This document shows positions 1 through 8,016 of a stretch of DNA of 64,000 bases, piece after piece. The DNA lies in NCBI RefSeq assembly GCF_000224785.1, contig NZ_AGAV01000015.1, forward strand, positions 186,001 through 250,000. The letters run 5' to 3'. How positions within the stretch are numbered: the first letter of the stretch is position 1; the number at the start of each line of letters is the position of its first letter. Below the pieces are notes generated by a model. That model was not told the DNA's origin and searched no databases. It saw nothing but the letters and a program-made list of their open reading frames with translations. This DNA is from Lentibacillus jeotgali. Its GTDB lineage: Bacteria; Bacillota; Bacilli; Bacillales; Amphibacillaceae. The position numbers and the translations under genes are program-made.

Positions 1-1783
1 TGCCATCGAGATTGGTGGCCCAGTCAGTCATGGAACGGAACTGAATCTGGATTTTCTGACCGGCATATTCGCTAATATCAATCGATTCATGGACCCAACC
101 GTCACTTGAACCGGTGTAACCCGGCATGTTCTCTTTAATGGCCGGGTAGCTGTCAGGTGTGATGTCACTCGTTGTACGTTCACTTGACAATGACTCCCAA
201 GTATCGCCGCCATCAGTTGAAACTTGTACCATAGCAAAATCCCAGTTGGATTCGAGGTTATACCATGTGTCAAAGTCAAGCGTTGCGTTGGAAGCGCTGG
301 TCAAATCCACTGTTGCCGCCATTTTGCTATCCATTTCATTGCCTTTGCCGCCATAGTAAGCTTTTTCACCAGATGCCGGTGTGGTCAAAACATTTTTCTT
401 CTGCGGCAGGTTCACTCGGACGGCATCATTGTTGGTACCTTTCGTGACGCCCTCATCAAGCAGGACACTTGTACCGTTTTCTGTAATGTCATTCGAATGG
501 ATAGTCGTACCGCTTAGCCAGTTGCCGCCATGATTGGTCTGCAGCATCTCTTTTGCAAATGGACTCATTCCGGGCGGTTCGGTCCCTGGAACATCGCCGG
601 CCCAGCTACCGCTCGCCATCAATGACCAGTAGGCAACGGCTTCACCTTCACCGGTGTACTGGGTGTCATATTCATCAGGGAGACCCAGATCGTGGCCATA
701 TTCATGGGCAAACACCCCGGCTGCACCGTCTTCAGGTTCAATTGTGTAATCCCAGGCACCTAACGCACCGCCAAACCGGTCACTGTTTGACTCTGCACCT
801 GGAATAGCAACAGGCTGAGTGCCCAAGTTCCAGCGATGGGACCAGATGGCATCTCCGCCAAGTGCACCGCCGCCAGCTTCTTCACCGACACCGGCATGGA
901 TAACCATCAGATGATCAATAAGCCCGTCTGGTTCGTCATAGACACCATCACCATCATAATCATTGCGGTCCCGGACGTCATATTCACTCAAGTCAATATC
1001 CGGGTCTTCTGAAGCTTTTTCCAGCGCTTCATAAACTAATTCGCGTGGACGCGCGTCACTGCCATCAGGCGCTGGATAGTTGCCGCCATAATAAGCAGCA
1101 GGTTTCTCAGCGGTGTACCAGCCAGCAATTTGGCCGTCTACAGTGTAGCTGCCGCCTGATTGCGCTTCATAATATTGCTTCATGGAAACCAGATTTTCAC
1201 CATTAGGTCCTTCATAACCATTTTCACCAAAGATCATGTTTTGGAAATGGTCATCGGTATAGTTGTCATAATACATGTCAGTTTCATCCGGCTGAATGGA
1301 ATTCCGTGAATAATCCGGGAAATCGATATTCAGCACCAATACTTTATCTTCCCGGACGTCGCCGTTGTAGGTCTCTTCTTTAGCCGGATCGACATGGTTC
1401 TTTTTGGCATGTCCAAGTTTATTTCCTTTCCCGTTGGTAAGCGGGTTGTTATTCTTCTTCTCATTATTTTTCATCTTGGCGTCTTCAGTGCCAGACTGAT
1501 TGATCTCCATTTTCTTGCCGCTTTCGGACTTTGACTGCAAGTATTTTTTAAGTGCTTCATTTGCTTCTGATGCAGATGCGTCCGCTGCAATGGTTCCTTT
1601 TTCCTTGAGCATCTCAATTAGCCTCTCATCATTGGCTACTCCCAAGTCTACCGGTGAGCCTAATGATGAGGGTATTTGAGTTTTTAATTCAGCATTTGCA
1701 TTTCTGCCCTGTTCTGCACTTACCGGCAGCCCAAGACTAAGCGTCAGCGCTGCTGCAGCAGATAATATAAAACCTTTCTTCAT
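1..1783 (-). CDS. Immune inhibitor A-type M6 metalloprotease, 3' end cut by window edge
   Basis: Secreted zinc protease of peptidase family M6, expected to act outside the cell on host or environmental proteins. The first 594 residues are present. The N-terminus is a signal peptide of about 23 residues ending in PVSA, followed by a charged, Lys/Asn-rich propeptide. The zinc site reads HEYGHDLGLPDEYD with H360, E361 and H364, matching HExxHxxGxxD. Downstream is the start of a beta-rich region with the MDSK and DFDTWYNLE signatures seen after the catalytic domain of InhA proteins. The ATG is preceded by GGAGGGGG at good spacing. The stop codon and C-terminal domain lie outside the window. Family InhA proteins are close to 800 residues, so about a quarter is missing. 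The family assignment is firm; which InhA paralogue it is cannot be told. Confidence 0.93.
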   Translation of the reverse strand, partial: MKKGFILSAAAALTLSLGLPVSAEQGRNANAELKTQIPSSLGSPVDLGVANDERLIEMLKEKGTIAADASASEANEALKKYLQSKSESGKKMEINQSGTEDAKMKNNEKKNNNPLTNGKGNKLGHAKKNHVDPAKEETYNGDVREDKVLVLNIDFPDYSRNSIQPDETDMYYDNYTDDHFQNMIFGENGYEGPNGENLVSMKQYYEAQSGGSYTVDGQIAGWYTAEKPAAYYGGNYPAPDGSDARPRELVYEALEKASEDPDIDLSEYDVRDRNDYDGDGVYDEPDGLIDHLMVIHAGVGEEAGGGALGGDAIWSHRWNLGTQPVAIPGAESNSDRFGGALGAWDYTIEPEDGAAGVFAHEYGHDLGLPDEYDTQYTGEGEAVAYWSLMASGSWAGDVPGTEPPGMSPFAKEMLQTNHGGNWLSGTTIHSNDITENGTSVLLDEGVTKGTNNDAVRVNLPQKKNVLTTPASGEKAYYGGKGNEMDSKMAATVDLTSASNATLDFDTWYNLESNWDFAMVQVSTDGGDTWESLSSERTTSDITPDSYPAIKENMPGYTGSSDGWVHESIDISEYAGQKIQIQFRSMTDWATNLDG

Positions 1784-2026
1784 TAACGTAAACCCCCTCC
1801 TGAATTATGTAACAGAATGTTAATTTTCTGAATTTAAATCTATTAAAAAGCACACTCCTTCCATAAAAATTTATAGAATATTTTTTATGATATAATGATG
1901 CGTTAAGATTGTAAATATTTTGGATGGAATATGACAAAAAACATGATAATAGACCTAGTACTAATACAGGAAATTAGACCTTGAAACAAAAGAAGGTTTC
2001 TAAGGAAGTTACCCCAATCTAATTAT

Positions 2027-2066
2027 ATGACATTTGTCATACCCACAACTTGACGTTTATGACTTC
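2027..2066 (+). promoter_or_regulatory. Probable DesR operator in front of des
   Basis: A near-perfect inverted repeat, ATGACA-TT-TGTCAT, lies at 2027-2040. A second, partial copy of the half-site (TTGACGTTTATGAC) follows at 2050-2063. It sits about 70-110 bp upstream of the des start codon, where the DesR-activated region lies in Bacillus des promoters. Assignment to DesR rests on position and on the presence of desK/desR downstream, not on a remembered consensus. Confidence 0.5.
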
Positions 2067-2135
2067 TATAACGTGCATGTTTTCACTAACATATAGAACA
2101 GGATGACAATACATATCCTTATTTAGGAGGCAGTT

Positions 2136-3170
2136 ATGAGTATACAAAAACAAACCAATTTAAAAAAACGCGTCGCAGCTTTCGCTAAGCCGGATAAGAA
2201 AGCAAGTATCCTCCAGCTTATTAATACTATCCTGCCATTTCTCTTGATCTGGTTTCTTGCCTACCAAAGTTTGTCTGTTTCGATCTGGCTAACACTTGCA
2301 CTTGGAGTTGTGGCGTCAGGATTTGTCGTTCGCATCTTTATTATTTTCCATGATTGTACACATGGTTCCTTCTTCAAAAATCCCAAGGCGAACCGGATTG
2401 TTGGTACGGTTACGGGAGTCATGACACTGTTTGCTTTTGAAAAATGGAAGCGAAGTCACGCGATTCATCATGCGACTAGCAGTAATCTGGACAAACGTGG
2501 TACCGGTGATGTATGGGTGATGACGGTTGATGAATATGCTGATGCTTCTTTTTGGGGCAGGCTGGTATACCGTCTTTACCGGAACCCAATAGTCATGTTC
2601 GGGTTAGGTCCGTTTTATCTTTTTCTCATATCGAATCGTTTTAACCGAAAAGGGGCAAAACGGAAGGAAAGGTTAAACACGTATGTCATTAATGCTTCTG
2701 TTGCAGCAATCTATGGTCTGTTAATATGGGCAATCGGCTGGCAAGCTTTTCTCATTATCCAAATGCCCATTATCTTTATAGCGGGTTCCCTGGGGATCTG
2801 GTTGTTTTATGTCCAGCATCAGTTCGAGGATTCTTATTTTGAAAATGAGGATGAATGGGATTTTGTAAAAGCCGCAGTGGATGGTAGTTCCTATTACAAG
2901 CTGCCGAAGATTATGCAATGGATGACGGGCAGTATCGGCTTTCATCATGTGCATCATTTAAGTCCAAGAGTACCGAACTATCATTTGGAAAAGGCGCATG
3001 AATCCACGCCGCCTTTAAAGAAGGCAACGACAATAACATTAGCCTCCAGCTTAAAATCGATTCGCTTCCGGCTGTATGATGAAGCAAGCAAGTCATTTGT
3101 AAGCTTTAAAGAGGTTAAAGGACTTCTGCGTAAAAGGAAACAGGTAAACTCACGTTTGCAGGAAAATTAA
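2136..3170 (+). CDS. des: Membrane acyl-lipid fatty acid desaturase
   Basis: Integral membrane di-iron desaturase that introduces a cis double bond into phospholipid acyl chains when membranes become too ordered, as after cold shock. All three histidine boxes are visible: HDCTH at residues 72-76, HAIHH at 108-112 and HHVHH at 270-274. They are separated by hydrophobic segments near 28-70 and 185-225. The length of 344 residues is close to the 352 of Bacillus subtilis Des. The start is supported by TAGGAGG 8 bases upstream. It is followed by the sensor kinase and regulator that control it in Bacillus, with a terminator-like hairpin in between, so desKR probably also have their own transcription start. 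Confidence 0.93.
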   Translation: MSIQKQTNLKKRVAAFAKPDKKASILQLINTILPFLLIWFLAYQSLSVSIWLTLALGVVASGFVVRIFIIFHDCTHGSFFKNPKANRIVGTVTGVMTLFAFEKWKRSHAIHHATSSNLDKRGTGDVWVMTVDEYADASFWGRLVYRLYRNPIVMFGLGPFYLFLISNRFNRKGAKRKERLNTYVINASVAAIYGLLIWAIGWQAFLIIQMPIIFIAGSLGIWLFYVQHQFEDSYFENEDEWDFVKAAVDGSSYYKLPKIMQWMTGSIGFHHVHHLSPRVPNYHLEKAHESTPPLKKATTITLASSLKSIRFRLYDEASKSFVSFKEVKGLLRKRKQVNSRLQEN

Positions 3171-3233
3171 ATTTATCCCGCATATAGCTGGCAGTAAGAC
3201 CCGCACTGATTGAAGCTCCACTTTATGATTGAA

Positions 3234-3270
3234 AGGCCCTCTATGATTGTATAGAAGGGTCCTATTTTTT
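3234..3270 (+). terminator. Terminator between des and desK
   Basis: GGCCCTCTAT pairs with ATAGAAGGGTCC across a short loop, with one-base bulges, and is followed by a T run. It may uncouple the strongly induced des transcript from the low-level desKR transcript. Confidence 0.6.
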
Positions 3271-3305
3271 GTTATACTTAATGAAGCTGAAAGGAGGGAG
3301 ATTGT

Positions 3306-4439
3306 ATGGAGAAATGGTATCATATCATTCCGAAAAATACGGGGCTTAGTATTTATGCGTGGATTATATTTTGTGTTCTCCCATTTTATTTTATATTTCG
3401 GACATCCGGCACCTGGGAAATTATTTTCGGTATTTTTATGATTTTCCTGTTTTTTACCGCCTACAGGGTATCTTTCCTTTCAGAAGGCTGGACGGTTTAT
3501 TTGTCGGTCGGTATTGAAATGGTCATAAGCATTGTGATGACAATATTATTAGGTTATGTATACTTCGCCTTGTTTTTGGCGTTTTACATTGGCAATTTAC
3601 AGCATAAAGTAAGGTTTATAACGCTTTATGTCGTCCACATTGTTACGACTGTTGCCGCTGTTACAGCAGGCTTTTTTACCCAAAACGAAATCTTTCTGTC
3701 GCAGCTTCCGTTTATTATCTTTAGTGTCGTCGGTGTGATTCTTTTGCCCATAACTCTCTATCACCGCAACAAGCGTGAAAGACTGGAAGACGAATTGAGA
3801 GATGCCAATCGGAGGCTTTCCCAGATGGCAGTCCTGGAAGAACGCCAGCGCATTGCCCGTGATTTGCATGACACCTTAGGGCAGAAACTGTCCTTAATTG
3901 GGCTAAAAAGTGATTTATCAGGCAAGTTAGTCGACGTAAAACCTGATAAAGCCAAAAGTGAAATTGATGATATCCACCAAACGGCACGAACAGCATTGAA
4001 GGAAGTCCGTGAGATGGTGTCCGATATGAAGGGCACCAAGTTAAAAGATGAAATAAATCGTATTCAGCAAGTTCTTAAAGCCGCAAACATTAAATTTTAT
4101 CTCAAGGGCAACACACAGCTCAAAAATATCTCATTATTAGTGGAAAATGTTCTAAGTATGTGTTTAAAGGAAGCTGTCACAAATGTCGTCAAGCATAGTC
4201 AAGCTGATTCTTGCCATGTTATGATTACCCAAACACTGGAGGAAGTGCATATTCGTGTACAAGATAATGGTCTTGGTATGACGGGTATTAAGGATTATAC
4301 GGAAAATGGACTTCAGGGGATGAAGGAGCGGCTGGAATTTGTTAATGGCAGCCTGGCTATTGCCTCGGAGAACGGTACATCACTTATAATTCGGGTTCCA
4401 AGCGTATCGCATCGAACTGAACAGGAGGGCTTATCGTGA
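3306..4439 (+). CDS. desK: Thermosensor histidine kinase DesK
   Basis: Membrane thickness/temperature sensor of the HPK7 kinase class. Four to five hydrophobic segments occupy residues 17-152. A coiled linker from about 153 to 185 leads to the phosphoacceptor motif ERQRIARDLHDTLGQ with H188, the same residue number as in B. subtilis DesK. The ATPase part has N293 in the N box (VTNVVKHS) and a DNGLGM G1 box at 320-325. There are 377 residues against 370 in B. subtilis. The RBS AAAGGAGGG precedes the ATG. The stop codon overlaps the GTG start of desR as GTGA, so kinase and regulator are translationally coupled. In the family it phosphorylates DesR in the cold and dephosphorylates it in warmth. 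Confidence 0.92.
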   Translation: MEKWYHIIPKNTGLSIYAWIIFCVLPFYFIFRTSGTWEIIFGIFMIFLFFTAYRVSFLSEGWTVYLSVGIEMVISIVMTILLGYVYFALFLAFYIGNLQHKVRFITLYVVHIVTTVAAVTAGFFTQNEIFLSQLPFIIFSVVGVILLPITLYHRNKRERLEDELRDANRRLSQMAVLEERQRIARDLHDTLGQKLSLIGLKSDLSGKLVDVKPDKAKSEIDDIHQTARTALKEVREMVSDMKGTKLKDEINRIQQVLKAANIKFYLKGNTQLKNISLLVENVLSMCLKEAVTNVVKHSQADSCHVMITQTLEEVHIRVQDNGLGMTGIKDYTENGLQGMKERLEFVNGSLAIASENGTSLIIRVPSVSHRTEQEGLS

Positions 4440-5035
4440 TAAGCATTGTCATTGCTGAGGATCAAAGTATGCTGCTTGGTGCACTGGGGTCATTGCTCGA
4501 TTTGGAAGAAGATATGGAGGTTGCCGGTAAAGCCAGGAATGGGGAAGAGGCCCTCTCGCTAGTAAAGCGGCATGAGCCCGATATTTGCATCATGGATATT
4601 GAAATGCCATTGAAAAGCGGACTTGATGCAGCGGAAGAATTAAAGGATCACCCATGCAAAGTAATTGTTTTAACAACGTTTGCCCGTACAGGCTATTTTG
4701 CACGCGCACGACAAGCCGGGGTAAGCGGTTATCTGTTGAAAGACAGTCCGAGCGAAGAATTGGCAAACTCAATCCGAACGATTATGGATGGCAGGCGGAT
4801 ATATGCACCTGAGTTGATTGATATGGTATACGACGACGAAAATCCGTTGACTGAAAGAGAGGGACAGGTCATAAAATTGATTGCTGACGGTAAAAGTACA
4901 AAGGAAATAGCGAGCCAGCTTTATTTGACCAATGGGACAGTCCGTAATTACGTTTCGGTCATCCTCGATAAACTTGAAGTGACGAACCGTATTGAGGCTA
5001 TTTCAAAAGTTAAGGAAAAAGGCTGGATTAAGTAG
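4436..5035 (+). CDS. desR: Response regulator DesR (NarL/LuxR type)
   Basis: Cytoplasmic transcription factor of 199 residues. The receiver domain covers about 1-118, with acidic residues E8/D9 and the phosphorylation site D54 in CIMDIEMP, and a conserved lysine in GYLLKDS near 103. A LuxR-type helix-turn-helix lies at about 135-195 (LTEREGQVIKLIADGKSTKEIA). The start is GTG and overlaps the desK stop by four bases. The likely target is the inverted repeat ahead of des at 2027-2066. Pairing with desK and des makes the assignment strong. Confidence 0.92.
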   Translation: MISIVIAEDQSMLLGALGSLLDLEEDMEVAGKARNGEEALSLVKRHEPDICIMDIEMPLKSGLDAAEELKDHPCKVIVLTTFARTGYFARARQAGVSGYLLKDSPSEELANSIRTIMDGRRIYAPELIDMVYDDENPLTEREGQVIKLIADGKSTKEIASQLYLTNGTVRNYVSVILDKLEVTNRIEAISKVKEKGWIK

Positions 5036-5101
5036 CCATCTTATATTCTGCATAATTACTCCCCCTTATTCAAAGCCTAAAATGGGAAAGGGGTGCAGAA
5101 G

Positions 5102-5236
5102 ATGCCGAATAAGAACAATCAATTCAAGGAAAATAAAAACCATGGTGAATACCGTAATGGCCGTAAAAGCCAATATAAAAACAGCAGTGTACATGGCAAG
5201 CAATTGAATGAGTATGTCAGCAACAAAGACGACTGA
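5102..5236 (+). CDS. Small hydrophilic Asn/Lys-rich protein, 44 aa
   Basis: An ATG 5 bases after AAAGGGGTG opens a 44-residue frame rich in Asn, Lys, Gln and Ser, with no hydrophobic stretch. It is followed at once by a strong terminator, which supports it as a real transcription unit. Composition resembles minor small acid-soluble spore proteins, but I cannot match it to a named Ssp family. The function is unknown. Confidence 0.6.
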   Translation: MPNKNNQFKENKNHGEYRNGRKSQYKNSSVHGKQLNEYVSNKDD

Positions 5237-5248
5237 TTTTTAAGAATA

Positions 5249-5280
5249 GGCGGTGTGATATGAAATCACACTGCTTTTTT
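5249..5280 (+). terminator. Rho-independent terminator
   Basis: GTGTGAT pairs perfectly with ATCACAC, extended by GC/GC, and is followed by TTTTTT. It ends the transcript of the 44-residue protein and lies directly before the RBS of the HAD phosphatase. Confidence 0.8.
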
Positions 5281-5296
5281 GGTAAGGAGTGGCAAC

Positions 5297-5827
5297 ATGA
5301 ACCCAGGGATGTTTCTTGACCGAGACGGCGTGGTTAATGAAGTGCTCAGCGCTCGGGTGAAATTTGTGAACAAGCCCAGCGATTTTTACCTCCTAGATGG
5401 TGCCGGGGAAGCGATTAGGCTATTCAATGACATGGCATTTAAGGTTTTTATCGTAACCAATCAGGGCGGCATTGGGCTCGGTTATATGCAGGAAGATGCA
5501 TTGAGCGCCATACATAACAAAATGGAAGCGGATCTGGCAGAATTTGGTGCAGTGATTAACGATATTGCCTGCTGCCCGCACAAACCGCATGCCAATTGCT
5601 CCTGCCGCAAACCGAAGCCGCAGATGATTCTGGACCTTGCAAAGAAATATAAGATTGACTTAGCCGAAAGCTGGATGGCAGGAGATAGGGGACCGGATAT
5701 TGAAGCGGGTAAACGGGCAGGCACGAAAACGGTTCTTATTAGTGCCAGGGAAAAATCAGCTGCTGATGCAGACAGTTCCTTCCCGGATCTTTTGTCATTT
5801 GCGGAATGGCTAAAAGGCCACCGTTGA
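5297..5827 (+). CDS. HAD-IIIA phosphatase, GmhB-like
   Basis: Cytoplasmic phosphatase of 176 residues in the D-glycero-D-manno-heptose 1,7-bisphosphate phosphatase / histidinol-phosphatase branch of the HAD superfamily. Visible motifs are the nucleophile pair D8 and D10 in FLDRDGVVNE, the second motif VTNQGG, and the zinc-binding cluster CCPHKPHANCSCRKP in the middle. The third motif lysine is in RKPKP and the acidic motif is AGDRGPDIEAG. The ATG with AAGGAGTGG upstream is preferred over an in-frame TTG 18 bases earlier, which lies inside the preceding terminator. The true substrate in a Gram-positive is uncertain, since no heptose genes are nearby. Confidence 0.85.
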   Translation: MNPGMFLDRDGVVNEVLSARVKFVNKPSDFYLLDGAGEAIRLFNDMAFKVFIVTNQGGIGLGYMQEDALSAIHNKMEADLAEFGAVINDIACCPHKPHANCSCRKPKPQMILDLAKKYKIDLAESWMAGDRGPDIEAGKRAGTKTVLISAREKSAADADSSFPDLLSFAEWLKGHR

Positions 5828-5902
5828 TTTTTCATGGATTTATTGTTTCGGGTAATACTAAAACCCGATGCAAAAAAACATTAACGAAAGGATGGATCTG
5901 TT

Positions 5903-6646
5903 ATGAAAAGCTTGATATCTCTGATGGCCGTGGCCCTGATGCTTTTTACAAGCGTGCCGTCCGTATCTGCTTTTTACAAAGGATTTGCCGAGGATTTACA
6001 TGAACAGCAGGCCGAGAAAGAGGAAAATAAAGACACATATCACCAAATTTTTCTGACGCTTGAAGCAAAGGACCTTGGGATTGAAACAGAAGGTAAAGAT
6101 AATGAACAATTAGCCAAAGAGGTTGCTGAAGCAAAAATAATAAAAAGTGCAAAGGAAAAGGATATTGAGACAGAAGATAAAGATATTAAGGAACTCGCCA
6201 AGGAGGTCCATCATGCTGAAGTGAAAGAAAAAGCTGGAGAAATGGGCATCAAACAAAAAGGCAAGGATCCCCAGATGCTCGCTGAGGAAGTTTATGAAGC
6301 GATTCTGAAGCAAAAGGCGGATGAACTGGGTGTTGATAAAGAAGGGAAGAAACCTGAGGACCTGAAGAAAGCCGTTATAGAGGCTTCCATTAAGAACGAA
6401 GCGGAGAGATTTGGCATCGAAACCGAGGGCCAAGATTTCAAGGAACTGCAAAAAGCCATTCACGAACAGAAAACTTTTCAGACAGCCAAGGCTCTCGGCA
6501 TCGGAGGCAAGGATAAGAATGCAGACAAACTATTCGATGAAATTATGACACAGCATGCCGAAAAGGCAAAAGAACAGAAACTGTACCCGTTTGAAAAACA
6601 GGAAGGTGAATTTTTTAAAGGGCACCATCACCTGCATAAAAAGTAA
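5903..6646 (+). CDS. Secreted protein of six exact 28-residue repeats
   Basis: A signal peptide (residues 1-23, ending SVSA) is followed by a charged spacer and then six ungapped 28-residue repeats from about 52 to 219. Each repeat follows a pattern like A-x3-G-I-x-T-E-G-K-D-x3-LAKEV-x-EA. A seventh segment of 28 residues (220-247) is diverged and ends in a His/Lys tail (GHHHLHKK). The pattern of helix, GI, T/K-E-GKD and helix recalls SAP/HeH-LEM-type small helical folds, which often bind nucleic acid or other polymers. That comparison is by eye only. RBS GAAAGGATGG precedes the ATG. No cell-wall anchor or membrane segment follows, so the protein is probably released. The function is unknown. 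Confidence 0.8.
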   Translation: MKSLISLMAVALMLFTSVPSVSAFYKGFAEDLHEQQAEKEENKDTYHQIFLTLEAKDLGIETEGKDNEQLAKEVAEAKIIKSAKEKDIETEDKDIKELAKEVHHAEVKEKAGEMGIKQKGKDPQMLAEEVYEAILKQKADELGVDKEGKKPEDLKKAVIEASIKNEAERFGIETEGQDFKELQKAIHEQKTFQTAKALGIGGKDKNADKLFDEIMTQHAEKAKEQKLYPFEKQEGEFFKGHHHLHKK

Positions 6647-6809
6647 ACCTTATGCCTGACACTTTCGGTTATAACGTTTCCCCCATCTTATTAATTGGTA
6701 TGGAATGGCGGGTTTAGCCTTTTGACGAAAAATGCTTCTGAAAAAAGGTGTTGCGGTATTTATTATTGAATATACTATTAAAGTGAGCTGTGGAAAGGGG
6801 AAATGGAAT

Positions 6810-7013
6810 ATGAGCGAAAAAGCAAAGATTAAAGTAAACGACGACGGGCCATATCTGGTGAAAGGTGAGGTAGAGATGGTGGATGCTGAGGGGAATGTTT
6901 TTGAAACAAAAAAGTCTTTTTCCATTTGTCGCTGCGGTCATTCGAACAATAAGCCGTTCTGTGACGGCTCCCACCGGAAAGTCGGCTTTGAAAGCGAGCC
7001 GCGTGCGGACTGA
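6810..7013 (+). CDS. CDGSH iron-sulfur domain protein
   Basis: A 67-residue protein carrying the mitoNEET-type signature C40-x-C42-x2-S-x3-P-x-C51-D-G-S-H55, which binds a redox-active [2Fe-2S] cluster through three Cys and one His. The N-terminal half is a short beta-rich segment. The ATG is chosen over upstream in-frame codons because GGAAAGGGG lies 9 bases before it. Small bacterial members are thought to act in iron or redox handling; the partner is unknown. It ends at a hairpin terminator. Confidence 0.9.
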   Translation: MSEKAKIKVNDDGPYLVKGEVEMVDAEGNVFETKKSFSICRCGHSNNKPFCDGSHRKVGFESEPRAD

Positions 7014-7020
7014 TTAGCTT

Positions 7021-7055
7021 CCCTCTATGCCATGTATGGTGTAGAGGGTTTGTTG
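7021..7055 (+). terminator. Rho-independent terminator
   Basis: CCCTCTA pairs with TAGAGGG and the inner CCAT with ATGG, followed by a T-rich tract. It ends the CDSGH gene transcript. Confidence 0.75.
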
Positions 7056-7198
7056 TTGAACACCAATGACCGGCTACAAACTGCTCTGCCTGACGGGCTG
7101 GTCATGGATAGATTTCCCATTATTCAAACAATATAGTTGCGATGATGGCGTCAGTTTGGAATAATAATAGTATATTCTTAATGCAGGGAGTGGAATGC

Positions 7199-7846
7199 AT
7201 GAAAGTCTTAGTAGTAGGCGCAAATGGACAAATCGGAAAACATATCGTGAAGCAATTGCAAAATAACGATCAACATACAGTACGGGCAATGGTCCGGAAA
7301 GAAGAACAGGCAGAAGAGCTGAAGAAAAGTGGCGTGGACGCTGTCATTGCAAATCTTGAAGGGAGCAAGAATTCCATCATTAAAGCGGCAAAAGGCTGCG
7401 AGGCGGTCGTTTTCACGGCAGGTTCAGGGGGCGGCACGGGCCCTGATAAAACATTGCTCGTTGACTTGGATGGCGCTGTTAAAACGATCGAAGCTGCAGA
7501 AGAAGCAGGAGCAGAACGCTTTGTAATCGTCAGCGCCCTGCAAGCCAACAACCGTCAAAATTGGAATGAAAAAATCAGACATTATTATGCAGCCAAGCAC
7601 TATGCTGACAGAATGCTCGAGACAAGCAATATGAATTACACGATTGTTCGGCCAGGCGGACTGCTGAACGGAGAGGGAACAGGTAAGGTGAATGTAGCTG
7701 AAAACCTTAACGAACGCGGATCAGTTCCACGTGAAGATGTCGCAAAAACGGTGATAGCCTCACTGGCTGAAGAAAACACATTCAAACGCGGTTTTGACCT
7801 CATTTCCGGCGATACAGCAGTGGCCGATGCTCTGAAAAACCTATAG
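7199..7846 (+). CDS. yhfK: Atypical SDR / NmrA-like NAD(P)-binding protein
   Basis: A 215-residue Rossmann protein of the atypical short-chain dehydrogenase group (SDR_a5), matching the size and style of B. subtilis YhfK. The nucleotide-binding motif GANGQIG is at residues 7-13, and a further strand-helix pattern carries VVFTAGSGGGTGPDKT. A YxxxK-like pair appears in HYYAAKHYADRML, and the conserved NYTIVRPGGL follows. The ATG at this position has GGGAGTGGAATGC before it; an upstream in-frame ATG has no RBS. The substrate is unknown; it may act as a redox sensor or oxidoreductase. Confidence 0.85.
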   Translation: MKVLVVGANGQIGKHIVKQLQNNDQHTVRAMVRKEEQAEELKKSGVDAVIANLEGSKNSIIKAAKGCEAVVFTAGSGGGTGPDKTLLVDLDGAVKTIEAAEEAGAERFVIVSALQANNRQNWNEKIRHYYAAKHYADRMLETSNMNYTIVRPGGLLNGEGTGKVNVAENLNERGSVPREDVAKTVIASLAEENTFKRGFDLISGDTAVADALKNL

Positions 7847-7938
7847 TAAAACGTCATTCAGCGGTTTTTTAAGGAATCGGACATTTATGGGTCGTTCGCT
7901 TCGTCCTTTGGGGTTACTGTTGTTATAGGTGAAAATAA

Positions 7939-7975
7939 GACGCCAGGAGCCAAGGTGCTTTTGGCGTTTTTCTTT
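7939..7975 (+). terminator. Terminator
   Basis: ACGCCA pairs with TGGCGT, with additional inner pairing, followed by TTTTTCTTTTT. It lies between the SDR gene and the nucleoside hydrolase. A TATAAT at 7992-7997 just downstream may be the -10 box of the next gene. Confidence 0.65.
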
Positions 7976-8016
7976 TTATTTGAAACAGTTGTATAATGAG
8001 ATATGAGGTGAAGCAT

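Noticed and set aside
5279-5296. Upstream TTG start for the HAD phosphatase
   Set aside because: It lies in the T tract of a terminator and has no RBS; the ATG at 5297 has AAGGAG at good spacing.
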